NCBI GenBank assembly: GCA_963082975.1
Contig: OY720348.1
Span: 68,473,719-68,537,718 of the forward strand
Origin: Labia minor
Taxonomy: Eukaryota; Arthropoda; Insecta; Dermaptera; Spongiphoridae
Direction: 5' to 3'
DNA length: 64,000 bases
Both the position numbers and the translations under genes were made by a program. Every line of letters starts with the position of its first letter. The first letter of the stretch is position 1. Below, piece after piece: positions 44,244-55,200 of this stretch. Below the pieces are notes generated by a model. That model was given only the letters and a program-made list of their open reading frames with translations. It searched no databases and was not told the origin of the DNA.

Positions 44244-44391
44244 CTCAGCACGTAATTTCTTGATCTCGGAAGCCAATTCTTCACACTGCTGTGTATATTG
44301 CCATTTTGCTGTTTTTTCTGACTCCACTATTTGCAGAAGATGTAAATGTTTCTGCTCCAATTCTTCTTTTTGCAATAGCAGTTTATTGAAG
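44244..44391 (-). CDS. RASGRF: RasGRF-like exon: coiled coil after the first PH domain
   Basis: This 148-bp exon has one base closing an upstream codon, then 49 codons: FNKLLLQKEELEQKHLHLLQ, then IVESEKTAKW and a charged helix ending EIKKLRAE. The segment QK.LHLLQIVE.EKT is strongly conserved in RasGRF proteins, just after the N-terminal PH domain, and leads into the coiled coil before the IQ motif. The acceptor is TAG at 44392-44394 and the donor GTACTA at 44243-44238. It leaves in phase 0, as needed by the exon at 19931. The 24.3-kb intron between them contains the LTR retrotransposon and both Helitrons. The upstream PH exons were not found in the window. Confidence 0.93.
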
Positions 44392-44482
44392 CTAAAAAAG
44401 ACAATTATTTTTTTAAGTTTTTTTTTTTTTCATGTATAATTTTATTATAGGAGCAAAATATAAATAAATATGTGTAAGTATA

Positions 44483-45137
44483 ATAGAATAAAACCTCGAT
44501 ACAACGGATAAAAAATTCAAACGATTGTAAAAAAAATTGATTCATATTATAACTCTTATAAGGCATGGGTCAATAAATTTATTTAAAAATACTATTTTTT
44601 AAATTATTTGTACCTACATTGAGGAAACTTCAAGAAGAAACTGGAAATATGAAAAGATTATGGGTCGGAGTCAACCATGCCTCCGGGATGAAAATTGTGA
44701 AGCTACTTGATAAAAAGGTAGTGCCTCAGTTCAAGAAAATCAAGGTAAAGGTTAATAGGACATGTTCTACTGTTCATACGACACCTAATTTATATAGCCG
44801 ACAGGCGCTATTCTTGAATATATATTCAAAAGTCAGAGATTTTTTTTTAAACTAAGAAAACTGCATGAAAATGTAAAATTTTTATTAATTATATAGACAC
44901 AATGATTTGCAAGAAATTTCTGTAGGACAATACATAATACTGGAGGAAGTAGTAGCTTAGGTAGTTGTTTTGCAATGGCTAGATGTAGATGAAGGTCCGG
45001 ACTATAATTTTATTTTTTTATTTTTATTTAAATTCAGTATATTTTCAATAAAAAGTTTTTTAATTTATTTTAAACCTATTTTTTTATATAACGGAATTTC
45101 GGTACACACCAGCTGTTATATCGTGGTTTTACTGTGT
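44483..45137. mobile_element. Pogo-like element split by a SINE
   Basis: The left end AATAAAACCTCGATACAACGG and the right end ATATCGTGGTTTTACTGTGT are imperfect inverted repeats of the CAGTAAAACC.CGATATAACG type seen in pogo/Tigger elements. AACGGAATTTCGGTACA inside the right end is a further partial repeat of the motif. A SINE copy lies in the middle and no transposase frame is left. Confidence 0.65.
44628..44850 (+). mobile_element. tRNA-derived SINE, 5'-truncated copy
   Basis: It matches the body of the SINE at 4199-4486: GGAGTCAACC, GCCTCCGGGA, AGCTACTTGATA, CAAGAAAATCAAGGTAAAGG, then a T run at 44839. The tRNA-like head is missing. Confidence 0.8.
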
Positions 45138-45149
45138 AATATTATATAT

Positions 45150-45480
45150 TAGTACCTGGTTCATCGAGCCGCCGTTCAAATAATTTAAAAGATTTAAAAA
45201 TAAAAGTTACAAAATATACAGCCGTTAAACGTACCTATTAATGCACTGAAAGACAGAAAAGTATGGTTTGTGGATATAACATAAAATATATTTCGTAATT
45301 TGATTTTATTTATATTTATAATAGTTTGTATTTAAGGAATCGCTGTAGTTGCTGACGTCATTTAATTTTCCTATTTTAAATTAAGCAAAAACTAATAAAG
45401 ATGATTTTTCCCGAGGTTCAAACCAATACAGATCGATTTTTCTTTATAAAAATTATCTATGGTGTGAATTACGGAAACGA
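45150..45480 (+). repeat. Dispersed repeat R3, copy 3
   Basis: The most complete copy: GCTGACGTCATTTAATTTTC, ATTTTAAATTAAGC, AAACTAATAAAGATGATTTT, CCAATACAGATCGATTTTTC. See 25440-25590 and 38930-39020. Confidence 0.65.
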
Positions 45481-45599
45481 TCGGTTGAATTGAACATAAT
45501 ACATTTTTCTTCGTTTTATATTCAAATAATTTTCAAAATAAATTAATTCTTAAGTTTTTAGAATATATATAAATTTAGAAATTAAATCTTAGTGTGTGT

Positions 45600-46275
45600 G
45601 TCTTGCAATTTGCACGGACAGAGAAGTGTATGGAGGTAATTGTAAGGGCTGGTCATCCCTCATCCGCCCTATTCTCCGAATTTAGCCCCGAGTGACTATT
45701 TCTTGATTCCAAATCTAAAGAAATAGATCGATGGAATGAGATTGGACTCCGCGTAAAGAGATTGGATTCCAACAATGAAATCATCTTATAAACAAATACC
45801 TATATTTTGATATCTTCGGCAAATCTTATTTTTTGGAAGGGATAAAAAAAACTGACTGCTGTTGAAATTTGAACCAACTGGGTCTTTTAGTTCTTGTTGT
45901 ACATTCATTAATAGAAGACTATCTCTTGATTGGAAAAGAAAATGGAAAAAAGTGAATTTCTATGAAAATCCATGAATTAGAATACGAATTGCCCTCTCAT
46001 CCGTCTTATTCTCCGGACTTAGCCCCGAGTGACTATTTCGTGTTTCAAAATCTGAAGAAATGTCTCCGCGTAAAGAGATTGGATTCCAACAATGAAATCA
46101 TCTTATAAACAAATACCTATTTTGATATCTTCGGCGAATCTTATTTTTTGGAAGGGATAAAAAAACATTGGAGAAACGTTGGAGGAAGGAGATTACGTTA
46201 AAAAATAAAATAATTTTTTATCAAAAAATCTGTTTTATTTAAAAAGTCACGGACTTATTGACCTGCCCTTGTGTA
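45600..46275 (+). mobile_element. Rearranged mariner remnant with duplicated C-terminus
   Basis: Two direct copies of a mariner transposase C-terminal region occur: HPPYSPNLAPSDYF near 45660-45705 and HPSYSPDLAPSDYFVF near 46000-46040, each followed by RVKRLDSNNEIIL and FLEG.KK. Between them, at about 45860-45980, lies 5' untranslated and start sequence (MEKSEF). The right terminus reads inward ACAAGGGCAGGTCAATAAGT at 46255-46275. The order C-terminus, N-terminus, C-terminus shows joined or nested deletion copies. All frames carry stops. Confidence 0.75.
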
Positions 46276-46959
46276 TATAAATATATACTGTATATATATT
46301 TATAATATAGTGAAAAATCAATATTCTATATTCATATCAAAGAATATAATATAATGTTTATTGATTTTTTAATGAAGAAAAAAGTAAAATATTGTATGAG
46401 AAAATTTTGTTGGCTGTTGTATTAAGTTGTAGAAAAGAAACAAAAAAATCATTGGATCTACATTTATGTATATATACAATATATATAGTAAAACTCGGGC
46501 CTGTGTGTGACATATTGATATCCCCGTCTCCATGATAACAAATTAGTACTTCTAATCTTTAAACATCAGGTGTTAAAATTTCATGACAATTATTTTCATA
46601 GTGTTAGAAAATTATCATTGTTTATTGAAAAATATGTAATGTTGAAAAAAGAAGTTTGTGTATGGATTAAGCATTGATTTTAGATTGGAAAATATATTGT
46701 TTAAGCAAAGCAATGTGTGTGTGTGTGTGTGTGTGTACTGGTAAATGTTGTTTAGAAGAAGAAGTTATATGCTAACTTCAAACACGGTTGCAGACACCAA
46801 TAACGCTAAACCACTCGTAAATTTTATTATTACATTATTAGAATATAAAACATTTTATAGATATGTAAATTTATTTATTGAATTATATATGAGTTTTTTA
46901 TTTTAAAAAATATATTAAAAATTATAATGTTAATAAAATGTTGATATATATTTCTATAA
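46276..46959. other. AT-rich sequence with a (TG)n microsatellite
   Basis: Holds a (GT)n run at 46711-46735. No exon or element ends were recognised. Confidence 0.5.
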
Positions 46960-47135
46960 CTCAAAGATTACCCACGCATTCAATTTAAAATTCCAACATT
47001 GACACTTAATCACAAAGCCCAAGACCCAGAATCCAAAAAATCCCTCATAAAAAAAAGATGGAATCTGAAACTTCGAAACTCAAATCCTACAATAAAAGGT
47101 GAAAATAATCCGGAAATAATTTCCCATATAGGAAA
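46960..47135 (+). repeat. Dispersed repeat R2, copy 2
   Basis: It shares AAAGATTACCCAC, CAAGACCCAGAATC, TCAAATCCTACAATAAAA and GGAAATAATTTCCCATAT with the other R2 copies (19371-19520, 54735-54960). Confidence 0.5.
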
Positions 47136-47287
47136 AAATTAAATTTAAAAGTAATTTTAACAGAATTAGATACAAAAGTTTATTTTAGTAATTTAGAAAA
47201 ACATTATTAACATTTGAATATATAAAAAAAATTATTGATCTGTATGTAATCTACCAGGGTAATACAATAAATCAGGCTTGGCCAAAC

Positions 47288-47340
47288 CGCGGCGCTCGGG
47301 CCGCATGCGGCCCACCGTGAAAAATTGTGCGGCCCGCCAG
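47288..47340. mobile_element. One-ended hAT fragment
   Basis: CAGGCTTGGCCAAACCGCGG followed by GGGCCGCATGCGGCCC looks like one GC-rich hAT terminus. No opposite end was found. Confidence 0.4.
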
Positions 47341-47422
47341 TTAAGTTTAAATTTCTTTCGTAACATTCATTTCTCGTCTTTATATTAAAATAAACAGAGA
47401 ATATAATTGAAATAATAATTCA

Positions 47423-48025
47423 TTTTTTACTATCTCGTAAGAGATAGTATTGCGATCACGAAAATTTTCGATGTTGAGATTTTGATGTTTTTATACGTTT
47501 TAAAGGTTCCTGAATCATTTTCACTAAGGTTAAGAAAAATGTCTGTGTGTGTGTGTGTGTGTATGTATGTAACCAAGATTACGGAAAAACGGTTGGAGCT
47601 AGAATGATGAAATTTGGTACATGAGCATCATTCAAAATTTATAGTTTTCTAACAACTTTTGAGAAATGTAGCTCAACCGGAAGAGGGTCATTACTTACAA
47701 CGTTTTGATTTTTTTTCCTCGAAAGTGACCGTAATAATATAGATATAGGTTTGATAATTTTTCACATGATTAATAATTGTATAAAACTGCTATATATAGA
47801 ATTTCAGCTTGATTGAATCGCTGAAAGTACCACAATTAATTTTTTAACACTGCAAATCTCACGCGCCAACATGTGACGTGGTGCCATCAACAAAAATACA
47901 AACATGCGCTGGTTTAATATTTATTATTTATAATTTATAATTAATTAAATTAAATTTAAATATAATATATTATGTTATTTAATCCTATTCAAATTGCGAG
48001 ATAGTCGAGTGGAGACACTCCAGCT
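47423..48025 (+). mobile_element. HINE (DINE-1-like, Helentron-derived) copy, full length
   Basis: Reference copy of the commonest family here. Near the left end is ACTATCTCGC; near the right end its inverse GCGAGATAGT, followed by a small hairpin TGGAGACACTCCA just before the terminus. A (TG)n/(TATG)n microsatellite lies after about 100 bp. Subterminal inverted repeats, an internal microsatellite and a 3' stem-loop are the published hallmarks of DINE-1/HINE elements, non-autonomous relatives of Helentrons. The body includes AAAACGGTT.GAGCTAGAAT and GAATC.CTGAAAGTACC. No ORF. Other copies are at 2697, 14535, 53842, 55916, 57148, 58409, 58977, 61355 and 63871. Confidence 0.8.
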
Positions 48026-48249
48026 AATTTTATTTAAAATATGCCCTACAATATTTAAACTACATATTTAATTCCATAAATTCGAAGAAAAATATTAGAA
48101 ATAATAGTAATTAATAGAGAATATATTTTTTTTATTTTAAATTGTTATTATTATTTTTATTTAAAAAAAAATAGCCGAAAAATAATAAATAAAAAACATT
48201 AAACATTAACCATAAAGAAAGTATTGAATTGAAAGTGTTTTTTAATATA

Positions 48250-48438
48250 TTGTAAAGTTTAAATTCGTTTCCCTAAAATGCGGATCCTGTAGCATTGCTC
48301 CTAATCAAAGAGGCCCATGGAGTCATTTGGGTTGGCCAGTCCTGCAATAAATAGCCAAATGGCAATAGCTCAAAAACGGTTTATTTCAAATTATTATATT
48401 TATAGCCATTTGTCTCTTTACTTATTGAATGACCCTCG
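48250..48438 (-). mobile_element. Mariner terminal fragment
   Basis: The right end reads inward CGAGGGTCATTCAATAAGTA, a typical mariner terminus, with TA outside at 48439-48440. About 190 bp of terminal and 5' sequence is left. The other end is missing. Confidence 0.65.
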
Positions 48439-48588
48439 TATAATAATATTTTCAAAATAAATATTATTTGAAGTGGAATAAAGTGGAAGGATAATGTTGA
48501 ATGACATTGATTGTAGTACCTTCTTCCATTTTTTTTCTCTCCTCTTTTAACTTGGGGATGTTTTGAGAAGTAAGAAAAAAAATATATA

Positions 48589-49933
48589 GGGTGACCCAGC
48601 CAGTAGTTGAACCCCTTCCAGTAGTTGAACAAATTACCAAAAATCCGCCAAAATCTCAAGAGGAAACATGCTTGGAACGTGAAATTTTATTTTATTTTTA
48701 AGTTAGTATGTTGTCACAACTGAAACACCTATCGTCTGCTGCAGGTGACTTAAGTACTCAGAGATATTATTTTTTTTCTCAAATGAAATGCTTGTTTTTG
48801 CATTCACGACTAGTCTACTGAAAATACGGTAAGTAAAAGTAATCCACGTGCATCCTAGTCATTTTTAGAGATATTTTTACCGAATTGGTCTTAAATTAAA
48901 GCTAAAGGACTACATTTTGAAGTATGATATTAAGGTATAGATATTTTTTATTTTTTAGAGCTCTAAACTGACTGTTCAACTAATGGCACTGTTAAAATGC
49001 ACAAATTCCAGTAATTGAACAGTGGTGAACGGTGCCCGCCATCAAAGATCACCAGACTGTGAATGTTCAATCCCTTTTATACCTTAAATCCCTCTTCCCC
49101 AAGGGTAGGTCTGAAGAATTTAGAAAAGTGCAGGGGAAGAGTGGGAGGGTAATATTGAGGCCCGTAAACTGTTTCAGTTTTGGAAAAGGCTTCGGAGCAA
49201 ATGTCTTAATGAAACTCAGACAAATGGCCTTTTGTCTGAGTGTATTGAAAAGGAGCCCGAAATTAATCATAATTTTGATGCCTCACCTTCAGCATTGAAT
49301 GTTAGTGCAATCCAAGCAATACTTTCAAGACAAACGGACTTGCCTAAAGTAAAGTAAAGTAAAACCAGGAATCTGTATGCAGTAACGGGACTCGACTTCC
49401 AAAGCAATTTCTTATCAAAAGTTTAAAAAATTTTAAAAATATTTTTAATTTTGTATCTTATATGTATATTGCAGATTGGTGTTTGTTTGAAATAAATAAA
49501 TAAATATATTATTGTTATTATTATTATTATAATTTAAACATTGAGCAATGTTTGGAATGTGAATCAGCCTTGTATTGTGTTATGAGTGCTCAAGCTATAG
49601 GCCTAGATATTTGTTAAGTCGTTTTGGATGTGTACCTAAACTTAAAATAAAAAAAAAACTATGAAATAACGGGTGTTCAATTACTGGAATATCGAGCGTT
49701 CAAAAACTGGACATGTCTGTTCAACCACTGGGATAAAATCATAAAAAATGTTGTGAATTTTTTTTTGCTTTTTATTTTTCAGTTAAGCACTGTTTAATAT
49801 TTTTTTTAATAACTACAATAATAAAGCTTTGTTAAAAATCCATTAGCTTAGTTTTACGGCTAATAGTATAGAACTTACAACAGGATCCGTGGTAAACTGG
49901 CTTTATTTGTTCAACTACTGGCTGGGTCACCCT
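48589..49933. mobile_element. TA-flanked element with repeated terminal motif, 1.35 kb
   Basis: Perfect 24-bp inverted ends: GGGTGACCCAGCCAGTAGTT plus GAAC at 48589-48612 and the inverse at 49910-49933, inside TATA. The core CCAGTAGTTGAAC or variants recur at 48618, 48978 (inverted), 49011, 49671 (inverted), 49698 and 49718 (inverted). The 88-codon plus-strand frame at 49032-49298 has no domain that I recognise. It is likely a pogo/Tc1-type non-autonomous element, by inference. Confidence 0.85.
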
Positions 49934-49939
49934 ATATAT

Positions 49940-51130
49940 ATTTAAAATTTTCATTTTCCATTAATTGTGTAATTTATTTTATAACTTTTTTGGTACTGGT
50001 TTAATTATTTTTGTTTTCTATTGTTTATAATGTTCATTTTTAGTTTTAAACTAATATAACTTGTAATTATTCATACATAAATAAATATTAAAAATTATGA
50101 AAACATAATCAAAAAGTAAAAGATTCATATCATAGATTATTAAATGTTCGGATAGCATTATTTAACTAGTCATCGATAATGGATGGATACCAATTATGGT
50201 CCAATGGATGTAGTGTCAATTGGTTAATCAAAAACCACGCCTTAAGAAATAATCATACAAGCTTCAATTAATCTTCTACAATAAAAGATCTTAATAATTA
50301 TTAATGCAATAATTGATTAAGTCACGGTCGCCAATTTTTTTCCCCTGTTAGAAAGAGGTAATTAAATAAATAAATAAATCTAGTGAAGAACCAAGTAATA
50401 AATAAATAAATAAATAAAATTAATTTAAAATATAAATATTAACAAATAATATAATTGCATGTGAAACCATTTGTAATATTCACAAATTCTTTACATTAAA
50501 TTTTATTTAATAATTAATCTATTAAATATCAATTATCATTTTATCATTCATTTAGTACATTATCATTTTAATTTATTAATTGTAATTATTGAATCTAAAT
50601 CATCTCTCTTCATTCAGATTACATTAAACTCAAAAATTATTTATTTAATTAACCTTAATCATTTGTAATAGAAATCGTATCGTAAATCATATAAAGGTTA
50701 ATTAAAGTAATAAAAGTGTAAGAATCATATGTGTATTTCAATATTAAGTCTATATATATTAAGAATAGTTTATTTCTTCATTTTCTCGAAGTTATATCCA
50801 ATATGTCCAGTCTTTTTTTTTACTCTTCTACGTCCCTGCTTGAGGAGGGGGGGGGGGTTATCAAGGTATTAGGATGATTATTAATTCTTGATATATATCT
50901 GATTGTAAGTTTGGTAATTACTTCATTAACTGTTGTTATACATAAGTCTTTGTGAATTAAAAAATATGAAGTGAGTTAATAAGTATGTATAATAAGTAGG
51001 TACTAAGAAGTAAAATCAATATAAAGCGAGACATTATAAAATAAATTTTACACATATCGCAGTTATTTATAACTCTATATAAAAAATTAGATTTAAAAAT
51101 GCAAAACGAATTTCAATATATATATATATA
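49940..51130. other. AT-rich sequence, nothing recognised
   Basis: AT-rich, with (TAAA)n runs near 50360-50420 and a G run at 50847-50857. No exon-like segment on either strand. Confidence 0.5.
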
Positions 51131-51136
51131 TATATA

Positions 51137-51870
51137 TAAGAGAGGTTTGCATTACTCGTACCACTTGCTAAGTCGTACCACTAGCATATTAAAGAATTTA
51201 ATGCAAAAAATTCAATCTAGCGCATTAGAAGAATACTACTAATAGGTCAGCCAAATTGTTTACAGGTAACATTCGTAAAAAAACTCATCAGTTTTAAGAA
51301 TTCTGTCAAAAAGTATACATTTACTCTTATTGCTGTAATTTTGTTATATATTATTTATATAACTATATAAAGCAAATACCAGGTTTGTTTATTCATATTT
51401 ATTTTTGGATATTGATTCTTTATTGAATAAATATATTTTGCAATAAAGGGCGTTGGTAAGTTATTTCGAATTTGCATAGAATTAAGTGGTTTGAATACAA
51501 GACTGATATATCCAGAGACGTACCAAGATCAGATTTTTAAGTCGTACCTAGTATAACTTAGGCTTTAACACAGCTTAACAAACTGTATTTTGCTAACTTA
51601 TCTTTAAATTAGAAAATGGAAGTTGTTTCATATAAATATAAATATATTTCTACAGTAAAGACAAGGTTAAAACCTGAGGGATTTTATGTAGACAGAACCA
51701 AGAAGAAAACATGATCCAGTGATCAAAATATAGAATCTGGATTCATGGTTTGTATGCTGAAGTCAGCAAAATAACAAAGAATCATGTCTGCCACAACTGT
51801 TCGTAAATAATTGATTAAGTCAAGATAAACATTTGTATTTGTTCAATGGTACGACTTAGAACATATCTTC
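51137..51870. mobile_element. Probable element with repeated AAGTCGTACCA motif
   Basis: GCTAAGTCGTACCACTAG near 51167-51184 is matched inverted by ATGGTACGACTTAGAAC near 51846-51862. Further copies are ACTCGTACCAC (51155), GACGTACCAAGAT (51522) and AAGTCGTACCTAGTA (51539). The layout is like 17625-18986 and 48589-49933, but exact ends and the TA duplication could not be fixed. Confidence 0.5.
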
Positions 51871-51879
51871 CCTTTTCCC

Positions 51880-52627
51880 CTCTTTTTTAATTTTATATTT
51901 TTTTATAAAATTTTCTTGTGTTTTGAAAATATTTTTTAAATAGATAATTTTATTTTGAGTTTTTACTTTTATTTCTAAAATGTCTTTCTTTCTATTTATA
52001 GACCTGCATTTAATCCCAAATTATTCTTAAGAGATACAACTAAAATGAAAATATTGCATTAATTTTTTCTGAGTCTGGACTATCAAAAAATCAAGACAAC
52101 AAAGATTAATTATCTGATTGAATTCAAAATATATCCATATATTTATTTTCATGGAAATCATAAATTGGAATTTTTTATATATATATAAATCATGAATTAT
52201 TATATAAATTGATGTAATATGTATATATGAAAGAGTACATAAATCAATGTAGCAAATTAATTCAAGATCATTAAGAGAAATCAGATAGTTTGATTAATTA
52301 TTTAATTAAATATGAGTATAATTTGAAAAAATAACTATAATTATTTACTTAAGATCAATTAATTTGCTTAGAGAATTTTTTGAGAGAAACAATGTTTTTT
52401 TTTGCAGAATATGCAGTCGAAACCTACGTTTATTTAACTAAATAAATAAATTATATAAATAGGTGGTGTGTTCAAAAAAAGTTTTAATAAATATACAAAT
52501 TAAAGTTAAAAAAAATAGATTTGAATGTATACTCTTATTACTTGTTTTTTGGCTTTTTATTTACTTATTCTAAGCTAAATAACTACTTAAAAATAATAAA
52601 GAGTCCCTCCATTTCAAATATAAAGCA
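51880..52627. other. AT-rich sequence, nothing recognised
   Basis: AT-rich with no element ends or exon-like parts. Confidence 0.5.
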
Positions 52628-52629
52628 TA

Positions 52630-53096
52630 CAGTCGTTGGTTCTTCTAAATTGGACGTTATACAATAAAATCCTGCTTCTGCCATCTTTTGAGGTGCGCAA
52701 TTTCCTTTAAAAGGCCATCCACTTAAAAAAAAGTTCGTATTCTATGTCTTTTGAAATAGTCGAAGATCTAAAATTAAGTATAAGTCATGTTAATTTTATT
52801 ATATATAAATCATATGTAGAGACGATACACTAAAATAAAATAACTTCATAGGGTAAAGCATAGTCGTTGGCCCCCTTAATCAATTCCTAGCAGTCTTTAA
52901 TGCATATCTGGGCAAATTGCGGAACTATCTGAGTCAAATTAGGTTTGCAGAACATAGATACTATGAACATTTTGATGAATAAAAAAAAATCATTTTCTCA
53001 TGACATTTTCAATAAGCACTTTAAAAAAAATCCTACAAAATACAGTTATTGGCCCCCTATAATAGGGGGCCAATAACTGCCTCGGGCCAACGACTG
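52630..53096. mobile_element. TA-flanked element with CAGTCGTTGG ends, 467 bp
   Basis: The ends CAGTCGTTGG and CCAACGACTG are inverted repeats inside TA. The motif recurs at 52865 (AGTCGTTGGCCCCCTT) and in a perfect palindrome at 53043-53079. No ORF. It is grouped with 2474, 17625 and 48589 by structure only; the terminal sequences differ. Confidence 0.8.
53043..53079. repeat. Perfect 37-bp palindrome
   Basis: The left arm CAGTTATTGGCCCCCTAT (53043-53060) and right arm ATAGGGGGCCAATAACTG (53062-53079) are perfect complements around a single A. Each arm is a variant of the host element's terminal motif, so two ends appear joined head to head. Confidence 0.95.
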
Positions 53097-53409
53097 TATA
53101 CCTTACCCTATATAGAACTATAGAACTGTATATATATTAGAGAGAAAGCGAGAGAGAGACAGAGAGTTTTAAAAGCTATAAAGAGTTGTGAATTCTTCTA
53201 CTTCAGCCCATAAAGGCGATTATTTATTTATTTATTAATTTTAACAAATATTGCATCCCTTTGAGGAATATCCAAAAGGAAGGCCTTTGCGAGTTTGGTA
53301 ATGCAATTTTAATATACTTATATTCCAAGTGTTGGTATGTTATGCATGAATTAGAGTTGTTGTTTTGTTTTGTTTTTTTTTTTGATTGAATGAGAACCGG
53401 ATGCGAACA

Positions 53410-53680
53410 GAAATATTAATATTTCCAATGGAATGAAATTTAAGGTTGCAATGCGGTAAAGGAGCTTATTTCATTAAAATTATTATCAAAGGGTATCAAA
53501 ATTAAAATCTATAAAATTATATTATTTTATTGTTTGGTGGGGAATTTAGTCCATGACTTGGCGCGATGAAAAGAGATTCAGGAAGTTGGAAAATGGAATT
53601 TGTAGAGGAGAATGGATGAGTTTGCATAATGAAGAATATACGATGGGGACTGTACGGGGTTGATTTGTGAGTATTATTTT
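53410..53680 (+). pseudogene. Decayed LINE fragment (family L1a)
   Basis: GGTTGCAATGCGGTAAAGGA, TTATTATCAAAGGGTAT and TTAGTCCATGACTTGG..GAT align with the segment 36475-36620 of the copy in Helitron A. Heavily mutated. Confidence 0.55.
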
Positions 53681-53770
53681 TTATTCTGACAATCCCTATG
53701 GACAGAGCCTGTCTGTTTCTAATTACTTAATACAAATTGGAAAAACTTACATAAATAAAAAATTTATTTA

Positions 53771-53804
<34 letters not shown>

Positions 53805-53841
53805 CGGTCATATATATATATATATATATAGAGTTTATTAA

Positions 53842-54434
53842 TTTTTACTATCTCGCCAGAGATAGTAATGCGATCTCGAAAATTTTCGATTTCGAGATTT
53901 ATATGTTTGTATACGTTTTGAAGGTCCCTGAGTCATTTTGACTGTGTGTGTGTGTGTGTGTGTGTGTGTTGACAAGATTACGAAAAACGGTTTGAGCTAG
54001 AATAATGAAATTTGGTATACGGGCATTATTCAAAATTCGTAGTTTTCTATAAACCTTTGAGAAATGTAGGTCGTTCGGAAGATGACCATTACCTACCACG
54101 TTTTGATTTTTTTTCCTCTAAACTGACCGTAAAATTAAAGATATATGTTTGATAATTTTTCACATGATTAAAAATTGTATAAAACTGCTATATATAGAAT
54201 TTTAGCTTGATTGAATCGTTGAAAGTACCGAAATTAATTTTTTAGCAAGTTGACTGGAAATCACACGCCAGCACGTGACTTGGTGCCATCAACAAAGAGC
54301 CAAACACGGGCTGGTTTAATAAATATTATTTATTAATTTTAATTTATAATTTAATTAATTAAATTTAATTTAAATATAATATATGTTAATTAATCCAATT
54401 CAAATTGGGAGATAGTCGAGTGGAGACACTCCAG
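53842..54434 (+). mobile_element. HINE copy with (TG)n core
   Basis: Starts TTTTTACTATCTCGCCAG with an intact left hairpin (ACTATCTC/GAGATAGT), a (GT)n tract at 53943-53970 and the end hairpin TGGAGACACTCCAG. Full length by comparison with 47423-48025. Confidence 0.85.
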
Positions 54435-54734
54435 ATTTTTTATTTATTTAAATAGTTATATTCATTTTATTTAAATCTTAAAATTGACATAAAATACCTT
54501 GTCGCCTCACTTGAATTTCTAGGGCATTACGGTCAAACCTCAATTATATATATATTCATTTAGGAATCCATGAAAGTTCTTATTAAAAGAATTTATTTAT
54601 ATTTTCACGTTTTATTGTGAGTTTCGTATTCCAGCTTGGCCTCGGGTTGGGGAACGAGCCAGACTTGGATTAGTGCCAGGGCTAGTGTCTAGAATTCTGC
54701 AGAACTTTAGAACTCACTAAGTTAAAGATTACCC

Positions 54735-54960
54735 ACCCATTTGACTCGAAATTGCAACTTTGACTCTTGTTCATAAAGAATAAGACCTAGAATCGCAAAA
54801 AAATTCCCTTCTTAAAAAAACGTAGAGACTTAATGCTACTTCAATTTTTTTAATTGATATTTATTTATATTGTTAATTAAAGAATATTTTGTTTCTACGA
54901 AAATATTTAATAAATTTGACTCAAATCTCACAATAAAGCGTGAAACTTGTCTTAGTTACA
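54735..54960 (+). repeat. Dispersed repeat R2, copy 3
   Basis: AAAGATTACCCACCCATTTG, AAGACCTAGAATCGCAAAAA and TCAAATCTCACAATAAAGCG match R2, with about 70 bp of other AT-rich sequence inserted near 54835-54905. Confidence 0.45.
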
Positions 54961-55119
54961 ACAATCACAAACATAATTAGAGTTATAATATAGAGAACGT
55001 TATCATTGACGAATGAGCTGAATTGGTGAGGAAAAACTTGTGAAATAAAAAATTTTATTTACACGAAAATCGAATGAGCAACCAATGTTAGAATGAAAAT
55101 ATAAATATATTGTAAATTG

Positions 55120-55200
55120 TGAGATAATGGTTCAGAATATATGATTATAGAAGTGTTTTGGCTGTGGAAAGAGTTCAGCATCGCCACTGAGAATAGATAG
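55120..55200 (+). pseudogene. Short LINE 3' remnant (family L1a)
   Basis: AGAAGTGTTTTGGCTGTGGA and AAGAGTTCAGCATCGCCACT resemble the terminal block at 42975-43030 (GAGAAGTGTTGTTGCTGTGG, GAGTTCAGTAT). Confidence 0.45.

Noticed and set aside
45345-45360. TGACGTCA as a functional CRE regulatory site
   Set aside because: It is part of dispersed repeat R3, present in other copies; no evidence that it regulates a gene.
49032-49298. 88-codon frame inside the 48589-49933 element as a transposase
   Set aside because: No catalytic or DNA-binding motif can be seen, and the frame is short; it could be a decayed piece of something else.
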